A stretch of 64,000 nt of DNA from assembly GCF_000227135.1 (NCBI RefSeq), contig NC_018253.1:704762-768761 (forward strand), read 5' to 3'. The first letter of the stretch is position 1, and every line of letters begins with the position of its first letter. Source of the stretch: Leishmania donovani. Its lineage: Eukaryota > Euglenozoa > Kinetoplastea > Trypanosomatida > Trypanosomatidae. The notes under the pieces were generated by a model. The model saw only the letters and a list, made by a program, of their open reading frames with translations, was not told where the DNA came from and searched no databases. Both the position numbers and the translations under genes were made by a program. Of this stretch, positions 11,087 to 20,674 are shown one piece after another.

Positions 11087-11328
11087 CTGGCCTGAAGCAC
11101 AGGAAGAGTACAAGGCAGGCGGGACACACGGGTGAGATCGACATCGGGAGAGCGAGAGCGCAGTTGTGTGTGTGTGTGTGCGTGTGTGGTCGCCGTAGAG
11201 TGCAAGGCGTGTGCCTCTACATCTATAGTAGACAAGCCGTGCCACATAGGAGAGACGGTGCATTGGTTTTGTGGCTTAGACGCCCTCATAATCTTACTCA
11301 GCGACGAGGAGGCAACTGGACAGCCGTA

Positions 11329-12246
11329 ATGGGGTTCGCATCCGCGTATGACACCTGGGTGACACCCATGGCCCGCGAGGCTGCAATCTTCGGCCCTATG
11401 GTGTGCTTCTGGTTCTCGCTTCAGTACATCCTCACACGGATGCTGCCGTCGTGCACGCCGAACTGGAAGCGGCTGACGAGGGCTCAACAAGATGACATGA
11501 TTGTGCGGTGCTGCAGCATTGCCAACGGCTGCATCATGTCCGTGTCTGCCGTCCTGTTCTTTGTAAATCTCATCAAACACGGCGGTTTGGCAGCGAACGA
11601 CCTGTACGCGACTGTGCCGTACTATCGATTTAGCCGGGTGACTATCTCTGCCTACTTTGTATGGGATATATTCGTGTGCTTCTACTACAACTGGGCCTGG
11701 GCATGGAAGCTACACGGCTTCTGCAGCTTCGTTGGCAGCTACACCCTCCTCTTTCCCTTCTCTGAATACTACGCCGGGTACTACACTGGCTGCTTTGAAC
11801 TGAGCAACGGCTTCCTGCACGCCTCTGTGATGCTGCGTACCATGTCGGCCATCGCAGACCAGCGGACGCAGTGGTCCCTCATCGAAACCCTCGACCACTG
11901 CGCTACCGTGTGCGAGTACATCTTTGGCGGCCTCTACGCTCTTATCCGCGTTCTTGGCGGCACGTACGTCACCGGCAGCTGGATGTACAACCTGCTGAGC
12001 GCATGGCGGTCCGACATCGTCCACGGTGGCGAGCCTGGGTACACACCAAAGCTGCACAATGAGGTGGCGGTGGGGATCGCTTTGCTCGCCCTGTCCGTTT
12101 TGCAACTGCTGCAATACTTCTGGTTTGGCGAGATCTTCAAGCGTGCCATGGGTGGCAGGGGTGCTGGCGCAGAGGACAAGAAAGGGGCAGCTTCTGGCGC
12201 CGCTGCTGCTGGCGAGTCGAAGGCTGTGGGCAAGAAGAGGAGCTGA
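11329..12246 (+). CDS. TLC-domain multi-pass membrane protein (TMEM56/TLCD4-like)
   Basis: Predicted 305-residue integral membrane protein. Hydrophobic segments lie at about residues 18-37, 60-82, 106-126, 129-150, 195-225 and 245-268. The aromatic-rich third and fourth segments (ISAYFVWDIFVCFYYNW, then the FPFSEYYAGYYTGCFELSN region) match the pattern of the TRAM-LAG1-CLN8 family, and the overall size fits the TMEM56/TLCD group better than ceramide synthase, whose extended Lag1 His-rich motif I do not see. TLC proteins act in lipid synthesis, transport or sensing, usually at the ER. The C-terminus is Ala/Lys-rich and ends KKRS, which fits a KKxx ER-retrieval signal. The ATG at 11329 follows a good splice acceptor and begins just before the first membrane segment. 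The substrate cannot be inferred. Confidence 0.8.
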   Translation: MGFASAYDTWVTPMAREAAIFGPMVCFWFSLQYILTRMLPSCTPNWKRLTRAQQDDMIVRCCSIANGCIMSVSAVLFFVNLIKHGGLAANDLYATVPYYRFSRVTISAYFVWDIFVCFYYNWAWAWKLHGFCSFVGSYTLLFPFSEYYAGYYTGCFELSNGFLHASVMLRTMSAIADQRTQWSLIETLDHCATVCEYIFGGLYALIRVLGGTYVTGSWMYNLLSAWRSDIVHGGEPGYTPKLHNEVAVGIALLALSVLQLLQYFWFGEIFKRAMGGRGAGAEDKKGAASGAAAAGESKAVGKKRS

Positions 12247-13546
12247 TCCCGAGCCGGGGGGGGCTTCCTGCTGCCTTCCCTCTGTTACTTTTTCCCCTGC
12301 TTATGTGCACTGAACTTGCTTAATGGGAGCGTATTTGTGTTTAGAATTTCGTGTGCGCCCTGCCGCTGCGTTAGCCTTGCTGATATGTGAGAAGACACGC
12401 GTGAAACAGAGGTCCATGCGCTTCCTTCGCTGTGTTTCGTATGCGCCACCGCTCTGATCGACCGAGGCCTACAAGGGGTCTAAAGAGAAGATGCTGAACG
12501 TGATGAGGGGGGAGAGGAGGAGCACAGGGCGGAAAAGGCTTCAGAGGTTGCGCATGGACATATGCAGAGGAATGCGAGCGCGCAGGTGTGGAAGAACGAG
12601 GCACATGAGCGGTGTGTCTGCCTGTATGCTTGTTGTGCCGGGCGAGGATGGCGCGCGACGGCACGTTTTGGCGCAAGGTGCACCTTCGTCCTTTATGTCC
12701 CCACCTCCCTGTCGCTCCTCTTGACGGTTTCTCCCTTTCCTTCCTATCGCACAGCCTCGCTGCTTTTCTTTCCGGTGCTCCCCCTTCCCCCAACCTCAGC
12801 GACTGTCGAGGACGGTGCAGGCGGACCTTTTGTGTGTGTGGGTGTGTTGGCAGGGAAGGAGAAGGGGAAGGAGGGGCTTGCTGGGCGGACGGCTGGCGTC
12901 TCTGTCGCTTGCACTGCCTCCTCCCACCGATGCTTCCGGTTTTCGCAGTACGTGCGTGTCCTTGCCTCATGTCAGCGCTGTGCTTCGGAGGGACGAGCCA
13001 GGCGCTAATTTACACATGAACATGTTTGCTTATACACGCATACCGGTGCGGCAGTGGCACTAGAGAGGGAGAGAGAGGCACACCAGCGCAAGAAGGACAG
13101 AGACACCAACTCTGAAGCCCGCCAACTGACCGAATAGACGGATGACAGTCTCGAACGCCCTCAGCTCGGGCGACGTGAAGACGAAAAATGAGTGTCTTGT
13201 GCTTCAATGTGTGTGTATGTGTGTATGTGCATGCCAGAGGGAAAGCGTGCACCGACACGCTCGTGGCCTCGTCTTCATCTGCTGCCGCTCGGCCCCTCCG
13301 CTTTTCCGTCTCTCTCTTGGGCTTGCTTGAGCGTGACTCTTTGAGCGTCGCTTCGCCGCTGCAAAGCGCAGCCACAGACCCCCGCCCCCGCCCCCCATTC
13401 GCCCGTGCTCGTATACGAACACACACACACACACACACACACACATGGGCACAGACCCCCGCCCCCCTCCCCCTTCACACGTCTAGAGGCATATTTGCTG
13501 TTTGCCATTTGGAATCACCTTCTTGAGAAGACGGCACCCACAGTCC
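12247..13546. other. Intergenic region
   Basis: No supported gene. GT- and CT-rich sequence, with a (CA)n microsatellite at 13420-13445. A C-rich tract at 13456-13478 and AG at 13485-13488 form a plausible splice acceptor for the following gene. Confidence 0.65.
13420..13445. repeat. (CA)n microsatellite
   Basis: A dinucleotide run just upstream of the polypyrimidine tract of the KATNIP-like gene. Confidence 0.95.
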
Positions 13547-16500
13547 ATGAGGGCGGAATGCGACAGAGACGTCGAGGGCGCCGAGGTCGCCGCTGATGCC
13601 GCGGGCCCTAGGCGCGTTCCTGGTGGCAGCTGCAGCCCCAGCAGCATTGACGCTGTACCTTCCAGTACGCAAGCCAGCGAGTGCGGCTCAGGGCAGGTGA
13701 GTCGAGAAAACGAAACTCCGAAGGCGGTGCTGAAGCATGTTGCTGTCAACGTTACCAGCGCTTCACCGCGAGCGGAAGAGGCTCCTTTCCTCGCAGCGAC
13801 GTCCGTGGCGATGCACGGGACACAAAGCACACAGGAGCTCAGCCCCACCGACTTGCAGGGGCACAAAGGATCCCGCACTGTCGACGCCGGATCTCCGCAT
13901 CCTCGTTGCGGGTTCCCGATCAAGTCACTCTTCATGACGCGCTCCACGCGCATCTCGATCCTCTCCAATCATTCTCACAAAACTTCACAAACGCAGCTCC
14001 CCACAGCTGCGTCGACCACGGCAGGCGACGCGATCAGCGACGCTGTTGATGATGCGCCGGAGCTAGTGGACGCCGGATCGTCACCATCCCACTCTTCGGC
14101 CCCTCTCCCGCTTATGCCGCCAGCCACTACGCCGTACAGACTGAGCCGCCTCTCTCGCAGCGCTGCGACCGTTTCTGCGGCCACGTCAGCGTCTGAGGTG
14201 CCAGAAGGGCGTTACAGCGACAGCAGAGCGCCTGCCGAGCTTTTCGCTTCTTCGCGTGCTGCTCCTGCTGCTGGAGTCGCTCCGGTGGTCCATGCCGTTG
14301 ATTTCGACATTCACCGAGACATTCATGTGAGGGAGGCGGCGCTACTCAGGAGCGTTGCTCAAGAGGGCGATCAAACCACGTCAAACTCGCTGGATGGGGT
14401 ACTGCCACCACCGCATTTTTTCACGCCGGTCAACCGCACGTTCACTTCCGCCGCTGGGTTCACTGGTGACTCGACTGGTTTTTCATCTGCGCAACCCCTC
14501 TTCTCTTCTTCTGCCGTCGTCAATGCCGTGCAGCGTGCTCAGACGCGGATGGAGGCCACTCATGCCCGTAGCCAGCGGCTTCGTCGCACACCGGAGCTCT
14601 CTGCTCGCCATCATCCGCGAGCGGCCAGCGGTGTTGACGCTTTGCTGTCTTCGGCATCGTCATCCCTGCTGACGCAGCTGTGGCAGCAGCGCGCGCAGGC
14701 TACATCGCGGTCCTCCGTACACAGGGACATTCACGATGCGCCGGCGGGCATGCCTGGTCGCAGCGCGCCGCTGCCGCGACGCGGACTTCACGTGCCCGGC
14801 GGCAGTGCTGATCCGATCTACACAACAGCAGTGGCGAATGTCACCGATGCCATTGGAGGCGGGGATCGAAGCAGGGACGGCGTGCTTGGCCAACGCGGAG
14901 TCGCGCTTCCGTCAGCTGACTCGCCATTTCTTCACTGTGATCTCGCGGAAAACACGGCGAGTTGCTCACCGTCGGTAGCGGCGGCAACCGAGGTCGGGAC
15001 GCCGACTGAGACCGAGGCGGCGTGCCGTGCCCCGGATACAACTGAGTCGTCGATCGCTTCGTGCGCGAGTACATCGCCGGTGAGCTTGACCGCCTCACAG
15101 CATCCTACTTCCCTTATCCCTTACTCCACAGAGTCCCCTAGCAGAAGCGCGCTGGCCAGTCCGGAAGGCTCCTGTGTGTTGGCCCCGCCTGCGTTGGTAC
15201 CGCCCACCACGCTGCCGCCAACGGCATCCTCCTGTGGTGAGTCGGCAAAGGCACTGCTCACTGCACCTTGCTCGAATGCTTGTGGGGACTGTCAGATCGT
15301 CAACGGCGGCGGTGGCGGCGCTCTCTACCTCGATGGGGGACAAGCAGCGGATGAGCTCCCGTGCTCAGATGACGCAGCCAGTAGTGCCGAGTGCTACAGT
15401 GCTTTCGCAGGTGTTATGTCTGACACCATGGGGCTGGCACCGGTGCTGGCAGACACAATGCCGCATGGCCGATGTTTTACATTGAACATGTTGACCACCT
15501 GGGGAGACGCGCACGAGGTGGGTCTCTGCGGGCTGGAGCTGTTCGACGACCGTGGCCAGCGATTGCTGCCATGCCGCGCAGCAGCTACGGGGACGGCAGC
15601 GGTGGTGTCGCAGACGGCGTCTGTGGAAGGCAACGTCGTCATACTGGCGGCCACGCCGCCGAACGGGTTTGTGCGTGCCTTCGCCGAGTACACGGCAACC
15701 GAGACGAATTTGGTGGCGGCGAGTAACGCTGCTGCCGCGGGTGGTGAGGACGCCGCGCAGGTCGGCCCGAGTGATGATGCCGTGTGTGGAGATCCGCGGC
15801 GGCAGCTCCGCACGCTGATCTGCCCACACCCCCTTAACACGCACGACGAGGCGCACATGTTCGCCGTGCCGTACACGGCGGGCAAGCCGCACCTTGTCAG
15901 CTTTGTTTTTGCAGAGCCGGTTCGACTCTCTGTGATGCGGCTCCACAACTACGCTGGCAGGGGCCGCGCGCACACCACGAAGGGCGTGCGCATTGCCGAG
16001 GCGTGGATGGAGGAGACGGTGGTCTTCCGCGGCGAGGTGCGCGCGAACTCTGGAGAGCTGTGCCGTGGAGAGAGTGCGGAGGAGGCGGAGGACGGTGTTG
16101 CTCACAGGCAGGGCGATCAGCACGCCAGCCAACCCTCATCTCTGCCTCTTTCGGCATCTTTCTCTCCGTACGGCCTTGAGAACTGCGAGAACGTTCTGTG
16201 GACGACGGATGCCGCAGTGCTGGCACGCGTCATGGCGCACGGCCCCCCCTCTACGACCCCACCAATGCGCGAGGTGGACGACAGCGATGACACACACGGC
16301 CGCCGGCGCACTGCTGGGGTTTCGTTGGAGGGTGGGGCAGCTGTACCACGCCGTATGGCGCCAACGTCTACCGCACGCGACGATACGTTCAGTGGCGATC
16401 CAGCGCCTTGCCGCCCTGTGTCTGCTCGCCCTTCGACGACGACGCGAAGGTCGCGAGCCCCACCTGTGCGCTTTAGCTTCTGCAGTGCACGACAGGCGGA

Positions 16501-18994
16501 CACTACCATGCTGCGCCGCCGTCGTGCCTCAGCTGGCGGTGAACCGGGCCTACGAGGCGACAAAGACGCTGTGACCCCCTTGCAGGCCTGTTCTGCTTGC
16601 TTTCCTCGCCCCAGTGGTGCAGTCGAGGCGTGGGCCGACGTTGCGACGGACGCGCGTGTGCACCAGGTGCCCGTCGGCTGCACAACTGATTCAGCGCAGC
16701 CAGAGCTGCACAGCGGCTCTGGCCAAGACGACCGCCAGCAGCGCAAGCAACGACGCCGCCACCTCAATCGGCAGGCGGTGCTCGACCCTGATCGGTGTCC
16801 TCGACGAGTGACAGCGATTTGCGTGATGGTGCTGAGCACTTGGGGAGCGACGCAGCACGTCGGCCTCAGCTGTCTCCGGCTAAGGGATGCAAGCGGTGAC
16901 GTTGTCGGCTCTGTGGATGTGCAGTGTGCCGCCCTCCACTACCCAGATGGCACCAGCTCCATTTGTGCAAGCCATAGCTGCAGCGGCAGTAGTGCGACAG
17001 GCACGATCGAGAACCGCCACCACGCTCCCAGCGCCGCGTGTAACAACGACGGCAGCAACGGTTCAGTGAAAGCGCAGGATGATGCTGGCTGCGGTGGTGA
17101 GTGCGGCCTCTCGAGGACTGTTCGCGGATTGCTGCACAGTGAGGCGCGCTCGGAGGAAGCGGCCCGTGGCGCCAATCAGCAGGATTGCCCTTCTGGTCCG
17201 TGCCTCCTCCCATTTCAGAGCAGCATGCAGCTCGTCTTTATCTTTCGCGACCCGATCCCCTCGCTGGGCTTCCTCGATGTCGCGAATTACTCGGTGGGGG
17301 ATCAGACGTGCTGCGGGGTGAAGGATGCGCGTGTCTTCTTCGCCGAGGAGGCAGAGGAGGGCGCTACCGCTGCTACTTCGCCCCGTCCTTCAGCGGAGGT
17401 GTTTCGCCAGCTGTGGTATGCCGGCGCCTCCTCGCAGAGTCGACACGCTTTGGCGGCGGCGCGAGTGTACGAGGTGACCCCGTCGGCTGGCGTGACGCTC
17501 CGGAAGGCACCTGCCTTTCTGGACTCTGCCCGCTTCCAGAGCTACGACGTATCTTTGTACGGCCCTGGTTTGCCACCACCTCGAATCGCTTTTCCATCGA
17601 CAGCAACTGTGCGGGACGACGACACTGCCGCCGCTACTGCTACTGCCACTGCCATACTCGATGCACAAGCCCCACGAAGCAATCTTCAGCGAGCGCTGCC
17701 GCTGCCAACGCATGACACTGGCATGCTTTTTGCCAATCATTTCGGCCGCTACGAAATCGCGTCCGGTCTCGGAACCGGCGGCGCCGGCAGCAGCAGCACC
17801 AAGACGGAGGTGTTTTCAATCAGCGACATCAATGTGAATGGGGATGGGGGCCAGTCGTATGCCCAACGCCACCATGACCGTGCCAGCTCTTTTTCCTTAG
17901 CGGGCAGCCTCGGCGCCTCCATGAACATCCGGGCCAACGTGGCGATGCACCGCGCGCGCATGTCCCTTCTGCAAGAGCGGCCGGCGTGGCTGCTGGAGTA
18001 CCAACCGTATGTGACGCCACTCTTGCCAGTGGGGTACGTGTGCAAGCTGCGGCTGACAGTGTGCGCGCGCGATGTCCCTGCTGGTGAGCCTCTCGACCCC
18101 TCCGCTGACTGTCGTGCAGGGGCAAAGGAGGCGAAACCTCCCTACGCGAGCGCCGCTGCCACATCTTCTGTGGCGACGGCGCCGGTATTGGGGGAGGCGC
18201 CGGCAAAGGTAGCTGCTGTAATCACAGCCGGCGACTCTCTGAAGGCGTACTTGAAGGAGTGGCTCGTGCAGCCGCTCCGCGCCTGCAGCTTTGTGAACGA
18301 ACGCGGCGACGTGGTCAAGCCTATGCGTCCAGACAAGTACCGCGCCATGATGCACGAGGCGGCGGCGCGGCACCACGGTACACCTTGGCAAGACGGTAAC
18401 GGTGATGGGGATGCGCAGCACGAGCGCGCACTGGCACGGTGTGTGCCGATGGTAGCGGAGAGCATGGTGAGCGCTGTGCACGCAAATCGCCACAGCTCCG
18501 TGGCGAGTATGCACGCGATGCCATCGCCGCAGCCGCCTCTGCAGGTCGTTGTGGAGCTGCTTTACGTCGCGGACGTGCCGTTTTGCATCTCGCTCGTGGC
18601 TCTTCACAAGCCCCTCGTAGTGCGCGGCTCGGCGGCGTGGGTCCGGCAGGTGCAGGTCTTCGTGGATGACGCGCTTGTCTTCTCTAGCGGAGAGGCTTCT
18701 TTACGACTGACACAGACCCCATCAGGGAATGGTGCTGCGCGCGACCCAGGTGTTGGCGCCGGGGCGCGGGCCGGCGATGCCTGGGATGCTACGGGACCAG
18801 CAGCATCTGGCGGCTTCGGACCCCAGCTTAACAACGGCCAAGGCAGCGCGGCTGATGCTGCAAGCCAGGGCGCACAACTGTGGGGAGACCTTCCGGAATG
18901 TGCGACGTCCTTGAAGCCTTATGTGGTCTTCACGCTCGACCCAGACCTACTCGACGACCTATGCGCTGAAGCAACGGGTGCTTCCTCGTCATAG
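13547..18994 (+). CDS. KATNIP-like protein with DUF4457 repeats
   Basis: Predicted 1815-residue protein. The N-terminal third (about 1-600) is Ser/Ala/Thr-rich and probably disordered. At residue 644 begins FTLNMLTTWGDAHEVGL, followed about 120-170 residues later by LSVMRLHNYAGRG and KGVRIAEAW. At residue 1091 a second copy starts (ICVMVLSTWGATQHVGLSC), again followed by LGFLDVANYSVGDQT and GVKDARVFF. This paired pattern (a ...STWGD..VGL..LE strand, then an N-Y segment and GV-x-x) is that of the DUF4457 domain of katanin-interacting protein (KATNIP/KIAA0556), a ciliary-base, microtubule-associated protein. Further hydrophobic-strand segments follow near 1650 and 1760. The ATG at 13547 is the first in frame after the splice acceptor; an upstream TTG is not used. 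The human protein is about 1,600 residues. A role at the flagellar base is inferred from the family. Confidence 0.75.
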   Translation: MRAECDRDVEGAEVAADAAGPRRVPGGSCSPSSIDAVPSSTQASECGSGQVSRENETPKAVLKHVAVNVTSASPRAEEAPFLAATSVAMHGTQSTQELSPTDLQGHKGSRTVDAGSPHPRCGFPIKSLFMTRSTRISILSNHSHKTSQTQLPTAASTTAGDAISDAVDDAPELVDAGSSPSHSSAPLPLMPPATTPYRLSRLSRSAATVSAATSASEVPEGRYSDSRAPAELFASSRAAPAAGVAPVVHAVDFDIHRDIHVREAALLRSVAQEGDQTTSNSLDGVLPPPHFFTPVNRTFTSAAGFTGDSTGFSSAQPLFSSSAVVNAVQRAQTRMEATHARSQRLRRTPELSARHHPRAASGVDALLSSASSSLLTQLWQQRAQATSRSSVHRDIHDAPAGMPGRSAPLPRRGLHVPGGSADPIYTTAVANVTDAIGGGDRSRDGVLGQRGVALPSADSPFLHCDLAENTASCSPSVAAATEVGTPTETEAACRAPDTTESSIASCASTSPVSLTASQHPTSLIPYSTESPSRSALASPEGSCVLAPPALVPPTTLPPTASSCGESAKALLTAPCSNACGDCQIVNGGGGGALYLDGGQAADELPCSDDAASSAECYSAFAGVMSDTMGLAPVLADTMPHGRCFTLNMLTTWGDAHEVGLCGLELFDDRGQRLLPCRAAATGTAAVVSQTASVEGNVVILAATPPNGFVRAFAEYTATETNLVAASNAAAAGGEDAAQVGPSDDAVCGDPRRQLRTLICPHPLNTHDEAHMFAVPYTAGKPHLVSFVFAEPVRLSVMRLHNYAGRGRAHTTKGVRIAEAWMEETVVFRGEVRANSGELCRGESAEEAEDGVAHRQGDQHASQPSSLPLSASFSPYGLENCENVLWTTDAAVLARVMAHGPPSTTPPMREVDDSDDTHGRRRTAGVSLEGGAAVPRRMAPTSTARDDTFSGDPAPCRPVSARPSTTTRRSRAPPVRFSFCSARQADTTMLRRRRASAGGEPGLRGDKDAVTPLQACSACFPRPSGAVEAWADVATDARVHQVPVGCTTDSAQPELHSGSGQDDRQQRKQRRRHLNRQAVLDPDRCPRRVTAICVMVLSTWGATQHVGLSCLRLRDASGDVVGSVDVQCAALHYPDGTSSICASHSCSGSSATGTIENRHHAPSAACNNDGSNGSVKAQDDAGCGGECGLSRTVRGLLHSEARSEEAARGANQQDCPSGPCLLPFQSSMQLVFIFRDPIPSLGFLDVANYSVGDQTCCGVKDARVFFAEEAEEGATAATSPRPSAEVFRQLWYAGASSQSRHALAAARVYEVTPSAGVTLRKAPAFLDSARFQSYDVSLYGPGLPPPRIAFPSTATVRDDDTAAATATATAILDAQAPRSNLQRALPLPTHDTGMLFANHFGRYEIASGLGTGGAGSSSTKTEVFSISDINVNGDGGQSYAQRHHDRASSFSLAGSLGASMNIRANVAMHRARMSLLQERPAWLLEYQPYVTPLLPVGYVCKLRLTVCARDVPAGEPLDPSADCRAGAKEAKPPYASAAATSSVATAPVLGEAPAKVAAVITAGDSLKAYLKEWLVQPLRACSFVNERGDVVKPMRPDKYRAMMHEAAARHHGTPWQDGNGDGDAQHERALARCVPMVAESMVSAVHANRHSSVASMHAMPSPQPPLQVVVELLYVADVPFCISLVALHKPLVVRGSAAWVRQVQVFVDDALVFSSGEASLRLTQTPSGNGAARDPGVGAGARAGDAWDATGPAASGGFGPQLNNGQGSAADAASQGAQLWGDLPECATSLKPYVVFTLDPDLLDDLCAEATGASSS

Positions 18995-19819
18995 CCGTCT
19001 TGAGCCTCGCGCAGGAGGAAGAGACCTGGAGGTGGGCGAAGAGGGCGGGCGGGGCGCGGGGAGTTGAAGCAGTGGCGGTGGCTACAGTAGCACCATGACG
19101 GGTGACCCGGAGCGATGTGTGGATATCCGCACGATAACGGCAACAGGCAAGCCTGTCAAGACTAGCTCGTGTGCTGTGCAAGAGAACCCAAGGTGGGAGA
19201 TGTCTTCAAGAGGATGTCTGGGAGGGGGGGGGGCGAAGCGGCACCGGCAAGAGAAGAGGTCCGATCGCAGAGGAGGGGGGAGGCAGGCGGGAGGAGGGAG
19301 CAGGGCGAAGCGCTCGTAGCCCTTTCTATCCTCTCGTGCTGGATCTGTTGCATGGCCACGCTCCTCCTCTCTCTTCCTTTTCCTCCTCTTGACGACGCTG
19401 CTTTTTGTTTGGGTTTTCTTGCGTGTGTCGAGTGCTGCCGTGGAGCCGATTGACTGTCTTGCTCTGCCGTTCCACATGCGCCGCTCCCTCCTCCTTCGCG
19501 TCTGTGTACACGCCGTATGCTGCCTCATCCCTGCGCTGTACGGGGGCAGAGTCCGTCGTTGTTCGTTGGGTTGTATGGGGAAGAGGGAGATAGATGAGGT
19601 CGAGAGAAATGGATTGCACAGGGATGGCGACGCGATAGTGGCTCGCCGCTCCTTGTCACTCTTGTCCTTTTCCTTCTCTCTCTTGGCCCTTCTCCGCTGA
19701 CTTCCATCAGGCCTCGATACGGTCCTCTTGACCGCTTCTCGGTTACTCGACGCGGGGGTCTGTCGGTGCGCAGCTACTGACTTATGCTACGGTATAGGTG
19801 CACCTAAGAAAGGCGAATA

Positions 19820-20131
19820 ATGGCGAATCTTGCGTCTCCGCATCTCCTCTCCCGCAGCTGGTCAGTGGGAATCCGCTCCATCCCCACTGCACTCCAAAGG
19901 CCGTGGCTGCGTCGGAATCGTCTCCAGAGAGCGAATGGGGTGGTGCTTCGTCCATCTTGGGAGGGGGCTGCGCACACATCCACTTCCATCTCTCCCTTAC
20001 AGGGTCTTGTGTTGTGCTCTTGGATCTCTCCGCTCTTTTCCTTCTCCTTGAGGATGCGAAAAAGTGCCTTGCCCTCTCGTAAGGGGGGCAAGTCGCAGGT
20101 ATTTTTTCCGGACGGCTCCCGCCCGCAGTGA
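19820..20131 (+). CDS. Doubtful short Arg/Ser-rich frame
   Basis: An ATG-initiated frame of 103 codons whose translation is Arg/Ser-rich with few acidic residues, somewhat like a mitochondrial presequence-bearing protein. An acceptor-like TACGGTATAG lies about 20 bases upstream. I recognise no family, codon usage is not clearly coding, and an overlapping frame is open over the same interval. It may well be non-coding. Confidence 0.15.
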   Translation: MANLASPHLLSRSWSVGIRSIPTALQRPWLRRNRLQRANGVVLRPSWEGAAHTSTSISPLQGLVLCSWISPLFSFSLRMRKSALPSRKGGKSQVFFPDGSRPQ

Positions 20132-20496
20132 CGTACGGTCGTATATGTGCGTGTGGGGCGCGCTAGCTCTCTCGCTCTCCTCCTTGCTTTGAGGAGGATG
20201 CCAACTGGTTTTACTACCTTATCTCTGAGTTCCAGTCAGCCCCACCCCGTGCCCCGCCCTCATCGTGCCCGCCGCCGAGGTTCGGCATGCTGGGTAAGGG
20301 AATAGTGAGGGGGGTCTCTTGCATTTTCGTAGAGTTCATCCAAAGGATAAGCAGCAGCGCTGTAGGGGAGGGGCACTGAAGCCGGCTTTCCTCCTGCCTC
20401 TCGACACCCGACACCTTTGCTAAAGCCGCCCATAACAGGCCAGAAAACGGGGGATGGAACCCCGCAAGCCGGTGTGCTCCATCTGCTCTGCTCTCC

Positions 20497-20538
20497 TCTG
20501 ATCTTTCCTATCTGTTGCTCTCTCTGATCTCACCCTAG
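20497..20538 (+). promoter_or_regulatory. Polypyrimidine tract and probable spliced-leader acceptor
   Basis: C/T-rich sequence ending at AG 20537-20538. This would place the first ATG of the mature message at 20564, out of frame, or the gene start at 20675. Confidence 0.4.
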
Positions 20539-20674
20539 CGAGGGCAGGAGATACGGGCATGCCTACTCACACACCCACGTATCCAGCGGTAAGCCAAGCA
20601 GGCAAGGCACGACTCGGCGGTAGTATACATCTTGTTTTTCCTCTTTCTGGGCATCTGTGCCTGACAACTTGCCA

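Larger units (their letters stand above)
9511..11328. other. Intergenic region with gap
   Basis: No supported gene. It contains CT-rich tracts, GT-rich stretches and the second assembly gap. The frame of the downstream gene happens to stay open through much of it because of the gap and low complexity, but the translation is compositionally biased and unlike protein. Confidence 0.65.
18995..20674. other. Intergenic region
   Basis: No firmly supported gene. The first part is purine-rich (runs of G near 19210-19300), then CT-rich. One 103-codon frame at 19820-20131 is noted separately as doubtful. A C/T-rich stretch ending CACCCTAG at 20538 is the likely splice acceptor of the next gene. Confidence 0.55.

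Noticed and set aside
9976..11328. Upstream extension of the TLC-domain protein by about 450 residues
   Set aside because: The frame stays open only because of the N gap and low-complexity CT/CA sequence. The translation is rich in Ser, Pro, His and Arg and precedes a good splice acceptor at 11086.
13502..13546. TTG at 13502 as start of the KATNIP-like protein
   Set aside because: Non-ATG starts are not expected for trypanosomatid nuclear genes. The first in-frame ATG is at 13547. The same reasoning excludes a TTG at 3507 for the exportin and a GTG at 20657 for the thioesterase.
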